Positions 63,614-64,000 of a DNA stretch of 64,000 bases are shown here, piece by piece. Each line of letters begins with the position of its first letter. Position 1 is the first letter of the stretch. Source of the stretch: Agrobacterium vitis (GTDB lineage Bacteria; Pseudomonadota; Alphaproteobacteria; Rhizobiales; Rhizobiaceae). The position numbers and the translations under genes were made by a program. The stretch is from the NCBI RefSeq assembly GCF_037039395.1, contig NZ_CP146242.1, positions 1,787,001 to 1,851,000 of the forward strand. The letters run 5' to 3'. A model generated the notes under the pieces. It ran no database searches. It had not been told where the DNA came from and saw only the letters and a program-made list of their open reading frames with translations.

Positions 63614-64000
63614 TCAGGCCTCGTCTTCCGGCACGATCCAGGGTTCGGCCAGGGCAGCATCGCGCCACTTAATCCAGGCGGGATGGGCCTGCATGCGATC
63701 CATATAGGCAAGACTAACCGGATCAGAGGTCAGTTGATAGGCCGAAAAACGGTTGACCACAGGTGCATACATGGCATCCGCAGCGCTAAAGGCGCCAAAC
63801 AGGAAAGGACCGCCGGAACGGGCCAATTGCTCGCGCCAGATGGTTTCGATGCGGGAGACATCCGCCATCACCGCTGCCTGTGTCTCAGGACTGAAAGAAA
63901 GCGTCTGTGGCGAGCGGCGGAAATTCATCGGGCATGCATTGCGCATCGCCCTGAAACCGGCCAGCATTTCGAGCGAAATGGCTCGGGCCACGGCCCTGTC
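63614..64000 (-). CDS. Glutathione S-transferase family protein (C-terminal part)
   Basis: The frame is open to the window end, so the N-terminal thioredoxin domain is missing. What remains is the all-helical C-terminal domain: ARAISLEMLAGFRAMRNACPMN, SRIETIWREQLARSGGPFLFG, AFSAADAMYAPVVNRFSAY and the PAWIKWRDAALAEPW ending, typical of GST C-terminal domains. The apparent GTG at 63991 is only an internal valine, as sense codons DRA precede it up to the edge. The substrate is unknown. Confidence 0.85.
   Translation of the reverse strand, partial: DRAVARAISLEMLAGFRAMRNACPMNFRRSPQTLSFSPETQAAVMADVSRIETIWREQLARSGGPFLFGAFSAADAMYAPVVNRFSAYQLTSDPVSLAYMDRMQAHPAWIKWRDAALAEPWIVPEDEA

Noticed and set aside
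1..64000. Mobile element, prophage, CRISPR or defence island
   Set aside because: No transposase, integrase, direct-repeat array or defence-type gene is visible. Nearly all genes are conserved housekeeping genes in expected neighbourhoods.
1..64000. tRNA or rRNA genes
   Set aside because: I looked for GGTTCRA-type T-loops with matching acceptor stems and for rRNA sequence and saw none that form a full cloverleaf. GGTTCA at 53324 belongs to the palindrome of repeat copy B.

Overview
The window is core chromosome of a Rhizobiales bacterium, most likely of the Agrobacterium/Allorhizobium/Rhizobium group. The evidence is the gene order hemJ-rho-mnmE-mnmG-rsmG-parA-parB, the cyclic beta-1,2-glucan genes ndvA/ndvB (chvA/chvB), a 180-kDa type NAD-glutamate dehydrogenase, a DUF1013 (TrcR-type) regulator, a CarD-type regulator, and Rhizobiales-style intergenic palindromic repeats. 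I see no phage, transposase, integrase, CRISPR array, rRNA or tRNA. Almost all genes are recognisable housekeeping genes in good reading frames.

Left part (1-13.1 kb): the 3' end of hemJ, then rho, mnmE, mnmG, rsmG, parA and parB on the plus strand. This is a chromosome-partition locus. A perfect 16-bp parS palindrome lies inside rsmG, and a one-mismatch copy overlaps the mnmE stop codon. In this sequence mnmG carries a +1 frameshift near base 3651. Facing it on the minus strand is leuS-lptE-holA, followed by the PLP-binding yggS homologue.

Central part (13.1-43.4 kb): the DUF1013 regulator, acetyl-CoA synthetase, a minimal zinc metallopeptidase, pyruvate carboxylase and a LuxR-type solo regulator. 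Next come the cyclic glucan exporter (ndvA), an M20 amidohydrolase and the 2.8-thousand-residue glucan synthase ndvB. These are followed by a LysE-family exporter, an Atg22/UMF1-like MFS protein, NAD-glutamate dehydrogenase, pyridoxal kinase, a beta-carbonic anhydrase and a lytic transglycosylase.

Right part (43.4-64 kb): asd, an MFS symporter with an unusual ~190-residue insertion, a PAP2 phosphatase, leuB, leuD, a small membrane protein and a CitE-like lyase with a DUF1737 partner. Then come a soluble MCP-like protein, carD, 7Fe ferredoxin fdxA, a helicase-S4 protein operon and two small envelope proteins. The PHB genes follow (phbA, phbB, with divergent phaR), then rpmF and the 3' end of a glutathione S-transferase.

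Functionally the window covers chromosome segregation and translation fidelity, central carbon entry (acs, pyc, gdh, PHB storage), aspartate/leucine biosynthesis, and periplasmic glucan production. The least explained material is intergenic: at least three copies of a mosaic palindromic repeat (two of them supplying the stop codon of the preceding gene), a pair of related palindromes near fdxA, several operator-like inverted repeats, and many strong terminator hairpins. I found no convincing undescribed multi-gene system.
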